From DAOVRD01 sp964521715 (GTDB taxonomy: Bacteria > Planctomycetota > Brocadiia > SM23-32): 54,950 nt of DNA. The position numbers and the translations under genes were made by a program. The stretch spans positions 1 to 54,950 of the forward strand of contig CAZFSS010000029.1 of the NCBI GenBank assembly GCA_964521715.1. The letters run 5' to 3'. Below are positions 24,435 to 33,820 of the stretch, piece after piece. Under the pieces are notes generated by a model. The model did not search any database. It saw nothing but the letters and a program-made list of their open reading frames with translations, and was not told the DNA's origin. Every line of letters starts with the position of its first letter. The first letter of the stretch is position 1.

Positions 24435-25700
24435 ATGGGGATGACGATCACGGAGAAGATACTGACGGCCCATTGCGGCGGCGACCGCGTGGAGCCCGGC
24501 CAGTACGTCATCGCGGACGTTGACCTCTGCCTGGGCAACGACGTCACGGCGCCCATCGCGATCGAGCAGTTCGAGAAGGCCGGCTTCGGGAAGGTCTTCG
24601 ACAGGAGCCGCATCGCGCTGGTGCCCGACCACTTCACGCCGAACAAGGACATCAAGGCGGCCACGCTGGCGCTGGCGCTCCGTAACTTCGCCCGCAAGTA
24701 TGACATAGAGCATTACTGGGAGGTGGGCCGCGTCGGCATCGAGCATGCCCTCCTGCCCGAGCAGGGGCTGGTCGGGCCCGGGGACCTGATCCTGGGCGCC
24801 GATTCGCACACGTGCACGTACGGCGCGCTGGGCGCGTTCTCGACCGGAGTCGGCAGCACGGACCTGGCGGCGTGTTTTGCCACGGGGACGGTGTGGCTGC
24901 GCGTGCCTGAGTCCATGAGGCTCGTCTTCAAGGGCGAGCTTGGGCGCTGGGTGGGCGGCAAGGACCTCATCCTCTACACCATCGGCCGGATTGGCGTGGA
25001 CGGGGCGCTCTACCGGGCCATGGAGTTCTGCGGGCCGGCCATCGAGAGCCTGCCGATCGACGATCGGTTCACCATGTGCAACATGGCCATCGAGGCAGGG
25101 GGCAAGAGCGGCGTCATCGCCCCGGACCGGATCACGAGGGAGTACTGCGAAGGCCGGTTCAAGAGGAAGGCCACCTACTACGCCAGCGACCCCGACGCCG
25201 CGTATGCCGAGACCCACGAGTGGGACGTGAGCGGCATGAGCCCGCAGGTCGCCGCCCCGTTCCTCCCCTCGAACGTCCATCCGGTGGAAGAACTGGCCGA
25301 CGTGGGGATCGACCAGGTGGTGATCGGTTCGTGCACGAATGGCCGCATCAGCGACCTGAGGACGGCGGCCGAGATACTGCGGGGCAGGACGGTGGCGCCG
25401 ACGGTGAGGCTTATCGTCCTGCCGGCCACGCAGCAGATCTACAGGCAAGCGCTCGAGGAGGGCCTGATCGACGTTTTCATCGACGCGGAAGCGGCGGTCT
25501 CGACCCCGACGTGCGGCCCCTGCCTGGGCGGGCACATGGGCGTGCTGGCCGCCGGAGAGCGCGCGCTGGCCACCACGAACCGTAACTTCCGTACCCGCAT
25601 GGGGCACGCGGAAAGCGAGGTGTACCTGTGCAACCCGGCGGTGGCGGCGGCCAGCGCCGTGACCGGCCGCATCACCCACCCGGACGAAGTGGCCGACTGA
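24435..25700 (+). CDS. Aconitase-family dehydratase large subunit (LeuC/homoaconitase type)
   Basis: The 421-residue product is the length of archaeal-type LeuC or homoaconitase large subunits. The 4Fe-4S ligands are C300 in GSCTNGR and C360 and C363 in TCGPCLGGHMG. DSHTCTYGALGAFSTGVGS and EAGGKSGVIAPD are standard active-site and nucleotide-independent dehydratase blocks. Such enzymes isomerise 2-hydroxy to 3-hydroxy tricarboxylates (isopropylmalate, homocitrate or methyl-citramalate). The split large/small form is completed by the small subunit at 29980, but a 4.2-kb activase-like gene lies between them. Start chosen at ATG 24435, five bases after GGAGGA. The exact substrate cannot be decided from sequence, hence no symbol. 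Confidence 0.9.
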   Translation: MGMTITEKILTAHCGGDRVEPGQYVIADVDLCLGNDVTAPIAIEQFEKAGFGKVFDRSRIALVPDHFTPNKDIKAATLALALRNFARKYDIEHYWEVGRVGIEHALLPEQGLVGPGDLILGADSHTCTYGALGAFSTGVGSTDLAACFATGTVWLRVPESMRLVFKGELGRWVGGKDLILYTIGRIGVDGALYRAMEFCGPAIESLPIDDRFTMCNMAIEAGGKSGVIAPDRITREYCEGRFKRKATYYASDPDAAYAETHEWDVSGMSPQVAAPFLPSNVHPVEELADVGIDQVVIGSCTNGRISDLRTAAEILRGRTVAPTVRLIVLPATQQIYRQALEEGLIDVFIDAEAAVSTPTCGPCLGGHMGVLAAGERALATTNRNFRTRMGHAESEVYLCNPAVAAASAVTGRITHPDEVAD

Positions 25701-25732
25701 ACCTGAGGAAGCGAAGACAGAAGAGGCAGCAG

Positions 25733-28700
25733 ATGCCACGTTACCTGGGTCTGGACGTCGGCTCGATCAGCGCGGACCTGGTCGTCATGACGGGCGAGGG
25801 GGAGATCCTCGATACCCGCTACGTGAGGATCTTCGGCCGGCCCCTCGAGGTCGCGCTGGCGCAGCTCGAGGACGTCCTGAAACGGTTCGACGGCGTGGAC
25901 GGGCTCTGCGTGACGGGCAGCGGCGCCAGGATGGTCGCCGAATTGCTCGGCGTGCCGTTCGTCAACGAGATCGTGGCTCAGAGCAGGGCCACGGCGTTCC
26001 TCGAGCCCGCCGTGCGGACGATCATTGAGATAGGGGGCACGGAGTCGAAGCTCATCCGGCTGGGGCGCGCCGAAGACGGCTCGGTCCGCGTCGAGGACTT
26101 CGCGATGAACTCGATCTGCGCAGCCGGCACCGGCTCGTTCCTCGACCAGCAGGCCTCGCGCCTGAAGGTCAGCATCGAGGAGTTCAGCCGCCTGGCGCTC
26201 AAGAGCGAGAAACCGCCGCGCGTGGCGGGGCGCTGCTCCGTGTTCGCCAAGAGCGACATGATCCACCTTCAGCAGCAGGGCACGCCCGACTACGACATCA
26301 TCGCCGGCCTCTGCTACGCCATGGCCCGCAACTTCAAGAGCAGCGTAGGGCTGAGCAAGGAGTTCCTCAAGCCCGTCGCCTTCCAGGGCGGCGTGGCCGC
26401 TAACGTCGGCATGGTTCGGGCGTTCAAGGACGTGCTGGGCCTCAAGGACGGCGAACTCGTCATACCGCAGCACTTCAACTGCACGGGCGCCATCGGCGCC
26501 GTCCTCCAGACCCTGGGCGAGGGGCGCGACTGCTCGTTCGAGGGCCTCGAGCCCCTCCGCCGCTACCTGAGCCAGCCCCATGCGGAGGCCGAGAGGCTCC
26601 CCAAACTCAACGGCGACGGCTACGGCGTGGACATCTCCACGCGCCCCCTGCCCGAGGGCGACGGGAAGATCGTCGCCTACGTGGGAGTGGACGTGGGCTC
26701 CATCAGCACGAACGTCGTCGTCATTGACAGCGACCACAACGTGATCGCCCGCCGATACCTGATGACCGAGGGCCGGCCGATCGAGGCGGTCAAGAAGGCG
26801 CTCTACGAGGTGGGCCGCGAGGTCGGCGACAGGGTCCTCGTGCGCGGCTGCGCCACCACGGGCAGCGGCCGATACCTGACCGGGGAATTCATCGGCGCGG
26901 ACCTGATCAAGAACGAGATCACCTCTCATGCGCGCGGGGCGGTGGAGGTCAATCCCCGCGTGGACACGATCTTCGAGATCGGCGGCCAGGACGCCAAGTA
27001 CATCTCGCTGGAGAACGGCACGGTCGTAGACTTCGCCATGAACAAGGTCTGCGCGGCCGGCACCGGCTCCTTCCTGGAGGAGCAGGCCGAACGGCTGGGG
27101 CTCAGGATCGAGGAGGAGTTCGGCGCCGAGGCCCTCGGCAGCGACGCCCCCTGCCAGCTCGGCGAGCGCTGCACTGTCTTCATGGAGAGCGACCTGAACT
27201 ACCACCAGCAGCGCGGCGTGCCGCGCGACGACCTGGTCGGCGGCCTCAGCTATTCCATCGTCTACAACTACCTCAACCGCGTGGTCGAGGATCGCAAAGT
27301 AGGCGACGTGATCTTCTTCCAGGGCGGCGTGGCCTTCAACCGGGGCGTTAAGGCCGCCTTCGAAGCGGTCGTGGGGAAGAAGGTCTCCATCCCGGCCCAT
27401 CATGACGTGCTGGGGGCGATCGGGGCGGCCCTCATAGCGCAGGAGAACTCCAACGGCGACTCAAGCTTCCGCGGCTTCGACCTGCGGCACGTCGGCTACG
27501 GACTGAAGACGTTCGAGTGCAAGCAGTGCTCGAACCGCTGCGAGATCCACCAGGTCTCCATCGAAGGCCAGAAGCCCCTCCACTATGGCAGCCGGTGCGG
27601 CCGGTTCGACGACGACAAGAAGCACAAGAAGGGCGAACACCTGCCCCGCCTGTTCGCCGAGCGCGAAGACGCCCTCCTGAACACCTACGGCAAGGACGCG
27701 CCCGACGAGCCGATCGGCGTCACGGTCGGCATCCCCCGCGCGATGACCTTCTTCGACCTGTATCCCCTGTGGAAGGCGTTCTTCACGGAGATCGGCTGCA
27801 ACGTCGTCCTTTCGGCGCCGACCAACAAGGACATCGTCCGGCGCGGCGCCGAGGCCATGACGTCCGAGACCTGCATGCCCGTGGCGGTCGCCCACGGGCA
27901 CGTGCTGGACCTGCTGGAGTCCGACGTCGACTACGTCTTCGTGCCCAGCGTGGTGAACCTGGAGCACGAGGCCAAAGGAGTCATTCACTCCTATGCCTGT
28001 CCGCTCGCGCAGGGACTGCCCTATCTGCTGCGGGCGGCGTTCGAGTTCGACGGATTGGGCCCCGACCTGCTGGCGCCGATATTCCACTTCGAACGCGGCC
28101 GACCCGCCGTCGACGAGAAGCTGCGCGAGCTGGGCCGCATGTTCGGCGCCTCGCGCTCGCGCGTCGAGAGGGCCATCCGCACGGCGTGGAAGGCGCTGGA
28201 TGAGTTCAGGAGGACGATCCGCGAGCGGGGCCGCCAGGTGCTGGCGGACCTGCCAGAGGACGAACCGGCCGTCGTCGTTGTCTGCCGGCCCTACAACGGC
28301 TGCGACGCGGGCGTGAACCTGGCCATCCCCGAGACGCTGCGCGACCTGGGCGTCCTGGCCATCCCGCTGGACCTGCTGGCTCTGGACCTTGGCTCGCTCG
28401 CGGAGCAGTTCCCGCACATGTACTGGAAGTACGGGCAGCAGATCATCGCGGGCGCCCGGTTCATGGCCGAGAGACGCAACCTGCACGCCCTCTACATCAC
28501 CAACTTCCGGTGCGGGCCCGACTCGTTCATCAGCAAGTTCTTCGGCCGGGCTCTGGGCGAGCCCTACCTGACCATCGAGATAGATCAGCACAGCTCGGAC
28601 GTGGGCGCGGTGACGCGCTGCGAGGCGTTCGTCGACAGCTTCCGAAGCATGCGGCCCTCGGCGCGCAAGAGGATGCAGGGGCAGGACGTGTTCTTCGACG

Positions 28701-29941
28701 TGCGGCGCAGCCCGCGCCGCACCAAGGTCTACCTCCCGCACATGGACGACCACGGGGTCGTGCTGGCCGGCCTGCTGAGGGGCTGCGGCGTGGATGCGGA
28801 GGCGCTGCCCGTCTCGGACCGCCGGAGCCTCGAGCTGGGACGCAAGTTCACGACGGGCAAGGAGTGCTACCCCTGCATACTGACGACGGGTGACATCGTC
28901 AAGAAGACGCAGGAGGCGGACTTCGATCCGGACCGCGCCGCCTTCTTCATGGCGCAGGCCAGCGGGCCGTGCCGCTTCGGGCAGTACCATAGATTCCACC
29001 GCATGGTGCTGGACGACCTTGGCTACGAGCGCGTGCCGCTCGTCGTGCTCGACCAGGAGAGCAAGTTCGCCGCGCACATGGAGGCGTTCGGGCCCGATTT
29101 CCGCCGCACCTGCTGGGACGCGATCGTCATCGTGGACTACGCGCAGAAGATGGCGCGCGAGATACGTCCCTACGAGGTCAACGAGGGCGAGACGGACCGG
29201 CTCTACTGGGAGTGCCTGCACGACCTGGCGCGGGCGGCGGAGCGCAAAGGCGATTGCCTGGCCGAGGCAGACCGCATCCGGCGACGGCTGGAGGCCATCC
29301 CGATCGACCGAAGCCGGCCCAGGCCGCTGATCGGCATCGTGGGCGAGATATACGTGCGCAGCAACGAGTTCGCCAACAGCTTCCTGGCCAGGAAGCTCGA
29401 GCGCCTCGGCGCCGAGGTCGCCCTGGCTCCGTTCCAGGAATGGCTCAACTACATCGCGCACGAGAGGCGGGGCATTTGCTGGCAGGACGCAGCGGTCTGG
29501 GGCTTCGTGCGCGAATGGATCACCGAGTTCGTCGCCCGGTGGGACGAGGCCCGGATCGCCCGCATCTTCCGCGGCACCGTCCGCCACATGCCGCGCGAGG
29601 CGGCCATCAGCAAGGTGCTCGAACTGGGCGCGGCGTACCTGGACCCCAGCGTCAAAGGCGAGGCCATTCTGAGCATGGGCCGCGCCGTCGAGTACGTGCA
29701 TCACGGGTTCGACGGCGTGATCAACGTCGCGCCGTTCGGCTGCATGCCCGGCTCGCTGGTGGACGGCCTGCTGGAGAAGTTCCGGCGCGACTACCACGGC
29801 ATCCCGGTCCTGAAAGTGGCCTATGACGGAGTGGAACAACCCGGCGAGGAGACGCTGCTGGACGCCTTCGTCCACCAGGCCCGGCAGCGCATGGAGGCCC
29901 GTCTGGCCGGGAGGCAAGCCGTCGGCCAGCGCGCCCGTTGA
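25733..29941 (+). CDS. Giant 2-hydroxyacyl-CoA dehydratase activase-like protein (two BadF/BcrA domains plus DUF2229)
   Basis: The 1,402-residue protein begins with two tandem ASKHA-fold BcrAD/BadFG ATPase domains: LGLDVGSISADLVVM at residue 5 and VGVDVGSISTNVVVI near 316. Each has the cluster motif CAAGTGSFL (Cys129 and Cys440). In the known dimeric activases such a cysteine binds a shared 4Fe-4S cluster, so this chain may form the pair internally. A four-cysteine segment follows near 596 (CKQCSNRCEI). Then comes DUF2229 from about 660 (IGVTVGIPRAMTFFDLYP), and a C-terminal HgdB-like portion with TGKECYPC and INVAPFGCMPGS. Activases use ATP to inject an electron into a dehydratase; this fused form is known from anaerobes but its substrate is unknown. 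It lies 32 bp after the LeuC-like gene and 38 bp before the LeuD-like gene. Confidence 0.88.
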   Translation: MPRYLGLDVGSISADLVVMTGEGEILDTRYVRIFGRPLEVALAQLEDVLKRFDGVDGLCVTGSGARMVAELLGVPFVNEIVAQSRATAFLEPAVRTIIEIGGTESKLIRLGRAEDGSVRVEDFAMNSICAAGTGSFLDQQASRLKVSIEEFSRLALKSEKPPRVAGRCSVFAKSDMIHLQQQGTPDYDIIAGLCYAMARNFKSSVGLSKEFLKPVAFQGGVAANVGMVRAFKDVLGLKDGELVIPQHFNCTGAIGAVLQTLGEGRDCSFEGLEPLRRYLSQPHAEAERLPKLNGDGYGVDISTRPLPEGDGKIVAYVGVDVGSISTNVVVIDSDHNVIARRYLMTEGRPIEAVKKALYEVGREVGDRVLVRGCATTGSGRYLTGEFIGADLIKNEITSHARGAVEVNPRVDTIFEIGGQDAKYISLENGTVVDFAMNKVCAAGTGSFLEEQAERLGLRIEEEFGAEALGSDAPCQLGERCTVFMESDLNYHQQRGVPRDDLVGGLSYSIVYNYLNRVVEDRKVGDVIFFQGGVAFNRGVKAAFEAVVGKKVSIPAHHDVLGAIGAALIAQENSNGDSSFRGFDLRHVGYGLKTFECKQCSNRCEIHQVSIEGQKPLHYGSRCGRFDDDKKHKKGEHLPRLFAEREDALLNTYGKDAPDEPIGVTVGIPRAMTFFDLYPLWKAFFTEIGCNVVLSAPTNKDIVRRGAEAMTSETCMPVAVAHGHVLDLLESDVDYVFVPSVVNLEHEAKGVIHSYACPLAQGLPYLLRAAFEFDGLGPDLLAPIFHFERGRPAVDEKLRELGRMFGASRSRVERAIRTAWKALDEFRRTIRERGRQVLADLPEDEPAVVVVCRPYNGCDAGVNLAIPETLRDLGVLAIPLDLLALDLGSLAEQFPHMYWKYGQQIIAGARFMAERRNLHALYITNFRCGPDSFISKFFGRALGEPYLTIEIDQHSSDVGAVTRCEAFVDSFRSMRPSARKRMQGQDVFFDVRRSPRRTKVYLPHMDDHGVVLAGLLRGCGVDAEALPVSDRRSLELGRKFTTGKECYPCILTTGDIVKKTQEADFDPDRAAFFMAQASGPCRFGQYHRFHRMVLDDLGYERVPLVVLDQESKFAAHMEAFGPDFRRTCWDAIVIVDYAQKMAREIRPYEVNEGETDRLYWECLHDLARAAERKGDCLAEADRIRRRLEAIPIDRSRPRPLIGIVGEIYVRSNEFANSFLARKLERLGAEVALAPFQEWLNYIAHERRGICWQDAAVWGFVREWITEFVARWDEARIARIFRGTVRHMPREAAISKVLELGAAYLDPSVKGEAILSMGRAVEYVHHGFDGVINVAPFGCMPGSLVDGLLEKFRRDYHGIPVLKVAYDGVEQPGEETLLDAFVHQARQRMEARLAGRQAVGQRAR

Positions 29942-29979
29942 GCCGGGCGCCCGACGACCGTCTGTCGAAAGGACCTCAG

Positions 29980-30468
29980 ATGGAAGGCAAGTGCTGGAAG
30001 TTCGGCGACGACGTCAACACCGATGAGATCACCCCCGCCCGCTACCTCAACGTCATTGACGAAGGAGAGCTGGCGGCGCACTGCATGGAAGGGGCGGACC
30101 CCGAGTTCGCCCGGCGGGCTCAGGCGGGCGACATCATCGTGGCGGGCAAGAACTTCGGCTGCGGCTCCTCGCGCGAACACGCGCCGCTGGCCATCAAGGC
30201 ATTCGGCATCCGGTGCGTCCTGGCCGAATCCTTCGCCCGGATCTTCTTCCGCAACGCCATCAACATCGGGCTGCACATCGCCGAGTGCCCGGAGGCGGCC
30301 CGGGACGCCGAGACGGGGGACGTTCTCGCAGTGGACTTCGCCGCGGGCACCGTTGTGAACCGGACCCGGGGGAGGAAGTACAGGTTCCCGGCCTTCTCGC
30401 CGGAGCTTCAGGCCATCATCGACGCCGGCGGCCTGATCCCATTCACCCAGCAGAAGCTGCGCGGCTGA
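29980..30468 (+). CDS. Aconitase-family dehydratase small subunit (LeuD type)
   Basis: The 162-residue product is the swivel-domain subunit of the split LeuCD/homoaconitase enzymes. It has DVNTDEITPARYL at the N-terminus and GKNFGCGSSREHAP (Cys61 region) in the active-site loop, followed by SFARIFFRNAINIGL. Its partner is the large subunit at 24435, separated by the activase-like gene in the same operon. The ATG at 29980 follows AAAGGA by six bases; the longer frame from 29938 begins next to the preceding stop and lacks a site. It converges with the cysteine-peptidase-like gene across 81 bp. Confidence 0.92.
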   Translation: MEGKCWKFGDDVNTDEITPARYLNVIDEGELAAHCMEGADPEFARRAQAGDIIVAGKNFGCGSSREHAPLAIKAFGIRCVLAESFARIFFRNAINIGLHIAECPEAARDAETGDVLAVDFAAGTVVNRTRGRKYRFPAFSPELQAIIDAGGLIPFTQQKLRG

Positions 30469-30549
30469 GGGATGCCATCCATGTCCGCTGGATTCCAAGA
30501 CGCTCCCCCTCCTAAGCCACGGCAACCCAGGGCGGGGCCTTGGGCCCCA

Positions 30550-32280
30550 TCAGTAAGACTCAGAGAGGGGCATCTCCCGGGCGGCGAACAGCCTCACGTG
30601 CGAGACAAGTTGCATTCCTGTGCGATACCGGAGAACGTTGGCGGCCCTGTCAGGTACTGCCCACCAGTCTGGCATTCTGACGAACAGGGCAGCATGCCAA
30701 GCTGCCCCACGGACATCCGCCGGTCCTGTCAGCAGCAACTCCTTATCGCGCGCGAACAGCATCTCTCCGACCTTGGTCTGATTCGTTGTGTACAGGTCCG
30801 CTAGGCTGAACTCGACCATCCAGAAGCTCACGGGCAGATCGCAATTGTTGCGCAGCCATTGGATGTCGGCCTGCGAGTAATGGTGGTCCTCCCAGTCGAC
30901 GCAGTTCGCGAGCTGGTTCAGATACTGCTCTCGGCCGATCTCAAAGGTCCTTTGGACGTGCCGCTCGGCCAGCACCTTGCCGACCCACTCGTTTTCAGTG
31001 GGATTCTCCGCAAGCAGCGCTTCTGTTAGAGCGGCGGCGCACACATCTATTTCGTAGCCTCTGTAGACTGGCAGCGATTCCGAGAACCGGAAGCAGTCCT
31101 TGACACGCAAGGTTGGGTCCGTTTCCGGTGGAGCCTTTTTTGCGAGATAGTCCGTGGGCAACTCAAGGAAGGGTCCGTAGTTGTCGTCGTGTATGACGAT
31201 CTTGTCCATCCACTGGTAGCTTTCATATGCGCCGAGCCATTCGAGATACTTGTAGTCGGCCCTGCTGTAAAGGTCCCCTCTCGGAGGCCATGCGTTCGTG
31301 CTAAGGGTGTGACCCACTACGGAGACCACGTGACTGGACCTGGGGTCATCGGTTGTGAAGTTGAGCAGGGCCGGCAAGCCGGATTCAAGCGCGGAATAGA
31401 GAAAGTGGACGAAGGGGTAGTTCCGCTCCTGTTCGTCGAAGCAGCGGAGGTGGTCAACTGCGAGTCCCCTGCCGTCAGCGAACTGCTCGACCTGGTCGTC
31501 AGTCAGCCCTCTTGGGAGGAACCGCTTTCCGTAGAGGCCCAACGTTCTGTTGATGGTCACGTAGGTCAGCTCGGCCGGTTCGGCCAGCCCCGCGTTTATG
31601 AGGGTCATCCTCAGAGCAGCGTGTGCACACATGGCGCTAGCGTAATTCTTCTGGCAGAAGTAACTGCCTCTGATCGTCTCACGCTGCCTGCCGGCGATCT
31701 CGACATCGAACTCCCTACAGGCATGGAAATAGGAGTTCAGTATGGGGCGCCGGCATCCTTCCTCCTTGCGATCCCCGGTCGCCCGAGGCTGGTCAACGCC
31801 CTCAACCGGCCCCGCTTGTCTCAGGGCTCGGGCGCACGGATACCAGCGGCTTGGGACGGCCATGACGCTGTCGAGCACGTAGCTGACGCTGCGGCCCCAG
31901 GCTAGGCTCACATTCACGACCACCAAGTAACCGAGCAGATCATCTGCGGCTGATGCTTCGCCGCTCTCGAAGTCGCCCTTCGAGCAGGCCCAGAAACTGG
32001 CGCGGTACACGGCCACAGCGTCAGCCCGAGGCTGCCTGAGCACCGTGACTATGTCGGCGATCTCCTCTCCGAGTGCGCATGTCTTGCACGGCTGTCGGTG
32101 TTCCTCCACCACGACCAACCGAGCCCCCATCTTGCGCATCATCGGAAGGAAATGGCGGGTCGGACGCTGCGTGTCTTGGGTCTTGCAGATACGGCTGGAA
32201 AGATCATATAGGTGGTAAGGCCTCTGACAGTCGTCGACTGAAGCGATCCCGAATGTACATCCAGCAAGCAATCCTCTCAC
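30550..32280 (-). CDS. Uncharacterised protein with a papain/C39-like cysteine peptidase pattern
   Basis: The 576-residue product has no recognised family, but a catalytic arrangement of the papain/C39 type is visible: Q210 and C218 in FCQKNYASAMCAHAALR, H317 in SSHVVSVVGHT, and D365 in IHDDNYGPF. The helix starting at C218 and the strand VVSVVGHT are where such folds place them. The first 200 residues contain a CxxC (C65, C68) and a tyrosine/cysteine-rich region of unknown role; the C-terminal 150 residues are helical. No signal peptide is apparent. The GTG start at 32280 has AAAGGA directly against it, so the true start may be a little downstream. The region is visibly richer in A+T than its surroundings, which suggests transfer. 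Confidence 0.6.
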   Translation of the reverse strand: MRGLLAGCTFGIASVDDCQRPYHLYDLSSRICKTQDTQRPTRHFLPMMRKMGARLVVVEEHRQPCKTCALGEEIADIVTVLRQPRADAVAVYRASFWACSKGDFESGEASAADDLLGYLVVVNVSLAWGRSVSYVLDSVMAVPSRWYPCARALRQAGPVEGVDQPRATGDRKEEGCRRPILNSYFHACREFDVEIAGRQRETIRGSYFCQKNYASAMCAHAALRMTLINAGLAEPAELTYVTINRTLGLYGKRFLPRGLTDDQVEQFADGRGLAVDHLRCFDEQERNYPFVHFLYSALESGLPALLNFTTDDPRSSHVVSVVGHTLSTNAWPPRGDLYSRADYKYLEWLGAYESYQWMDKIVIHDDNYGPFLELPTDYLAKKAPPETDPTLRVKDCFRFSESLPVYRGYEIDVCAAALTEALLAENPTENEWVGKVLAERHVQRTFEIGREQYLNQLANCVDWEDHHYSQADIQWLRNNCDLPVSFWMVEFSLADLYTTNQTKVGEMLFARDKELLLTGPADVRGAAWHAALFVRMPDWWAVPDRAANVLRYRTGMQLVSHVRLFAAREMPLSESY

Positions 32281-32369
32281 TCCTTTGCAGGAAGAGAAAC
32301 GGCGCGAACCCAGACAGATTCGCGCCGCTGGGGGTCATTTGCCTGCCGGTTCGGAAACGCGGCTTGCGG

Positions 32370-32549
32370 CTAGAATCCGGCCCCACCGCGCTGTCCTAGC
32401 ACACGCGGATTCTTCGAGCCGGATCTGCGCTCCTGCCTCCTAATGCCTCGCAAGTACTCGGACTGCTCGGCAGTGAACCAGGCCCTCCTCTGGTCTGTAT
32501 TGACCTTCACTTCATGGGTCTTCACACGCGCACGATCACCGCTGCCCAT
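32370..32549 (-). CDS. Small basic protein of unknown function
   Basis: A possible 59-residue product begins MGSGDRARVKTHEV and continues with AWFTAEQSEYLRGIRRQER. The ATG at 32549 has GGAG five bases upstream within a GGGAGGGAG run. It lies 89 bp upstream of the cysteine-peptidase-like gene on the same strand, so it could be its first operon gene. I recognise no family, and the length is short enough that chance cannot be excluded. Positions 32571-32756 show no gene. Confidence 0.35.
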   Translation of the reverse strand: MGSGDRARVKTHEVKVNTDQRRAWFTAEQSEYLRGIRRQERRSGSKNPRVLGQRGGAGF

Positions 32550-32756
32550 GTGACTCCCTCCCACGCGCAATCCGGCAGGCGTCGTACCGGCTCCTCAGTT
32601 CTGCCCATGCAACGCCAGGTTGAGTAGATCGGACCCACTCGGACGCATTAGTCTACGTCTGATGGCAGGTTTTGTCAAGGCTTTTCCAAGCCTGACGCGG
32701 ACGTATCCTCGTCAGACTGCACTGTTCTCTCTGCGACCTAGCCATTTGTGGCGAGG

Positions 32757-33710
32757 CTAGGCCGGCTTCCAGCCCCACATGGTGGCGTCCCGGGGCAGCA
32801 TGTTCCACACTTCCATGCCGGCCTCGGAGAGCCGATCGTAGTCCTCGTCGCTGAGCCTCACGTCCAGCGCGGCCAGGTTGTCCAGCCAGTGGCGCCACTT
32901 GCTGATCCCGACGATGGGGGCCGTGACCCCGTCGGTCCTGAGCAGCCACGCGAGGGCGATGCGGGGGCTGGTGCACTCATGCTGGTCGGCGATCTCGTCG
33001 ACCAGGCCGGCCACCTGCTGCGCCTTGCTGAAGACGGGCTCCTTGAACAGCACGTTGCTCTTGCGGATGCCCGTCAGCTCCTCCTTGGTGCGGCTGAACC
33101 GCCCCGTGAGCAGGCCCTGGGCGAGGGGGGAGTAGGGAGTGACGGCGATCCCGTTCTCCCGGCAGAAGGGGAGCACGTCCGGCTCGATGATGCGCCAGAG
33201 GATGTTGTAGGGGGGCTGAAGGCTGACCACGCCGCGTTCGGCGGCCACTTTCATCTGCTCGAGGTTGAAGTTGCTGACGCCGATCTCGCGCACCTTCTCT
33301 TTCCGCTTCATCTCGAGCATTTTGTCCAGGAACTTCTCCAGGGACATGCTCGGCCGGGGCCAGTGCACGATGTAGAGGTCGAGGCAGTCCATCTGAAGGT
33401 TCTTGAGGGCCTTGTCGAGGCCCGGTTCCACCCTTTCGGGATCGCACTGGACGATCTTGGTGGACACGACGGCGCGCTCTCGGCGGTCGCCCTCTGCCAG
33501 GGCGCGGCCGAGCACTTCTTCGGCGTGCCCTCGGCCGTAGTTGTGCGCGCTGTCGAAGAAGTTGCACCCCGTGTCCTGCGCTTGGCGGATGAGCTCTATG
33601 CTTCGGTCGTCGTCGTCCGGACCCCACCCTTCAGTGCCACTCATGTTCCAGGTGCCCAGGCAGAGCCTGGAGACTTCGATCTCGGATTTGCCCAATGGCA
33701 GATAGTCCAT
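32757..33710 (-). CDS. Aldo/keto reductase
   Basis: The 317-residue protein is an AKR-superfamily (beta/alpha)8 oxidoreductase that uses NAD(P)H to reduce carbonyls. The catalytic tetrad is visible: D53 and Y58 in FFDSAHNYGRG, K85 in VVSTKIVQ, and H116 in DLYIVHWP. The C-terminal nucleotide-binding segment reads APIVGISKWRHWLDN. Length and order are typical of the general bacterial AKR branch (YajO/Tas-like). I chose the ATG at 33710 with AAGGA upstream; a longer frame adds 55 unlikely basic residues. The substrate is unknown. It lies 110 bp downstream of rsfS on the same strand. Confidence 0.9.
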   Translation of the reverse strand: MDYLPLGKSEIEVSRLCLGTWNMSGTEGWGPDDDDRSIELIRQAQDTGCNFFDSAHNYGRGHAEEVLGRALAEGDRRERAVVSTKIVQCDPERVEPGLDKALKNLQMDCLDLYIVHWPRPSMSLEKFLDKMLEMKRKEKVREIGVSNFNLEQMKVAAERGVVSLQPPYNILWRIIEPDVLPFCRENGIAVTPYSPLAQGLLTGRFSRTKEELTGIRKSNVLFKEPVFSKAQQVAGLVDEIADQHECTSPRIALAWLLRTDGVTAPIVGISKWRHWLDNLAALDVRLSDEDYDRLSEAGMEVWNMLPRDATMWGWKPA

Positions 33711-33820
33711 CGGCGGTCCTTCCCTTCCCGTGCTCAATCGAAACGCCGACTGCCGGCCCCGTGCATCCGCAGCCGACTGATCCTCGCGCCGCGCCCCGCC
33801 GGTTGCGGCGGACGGCTCGC

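Noticed and set aside
27461..29917. An 818-residue open frame on the minus strand
   Set aside because: It is a codon-bias shadow of the activase-like gene.
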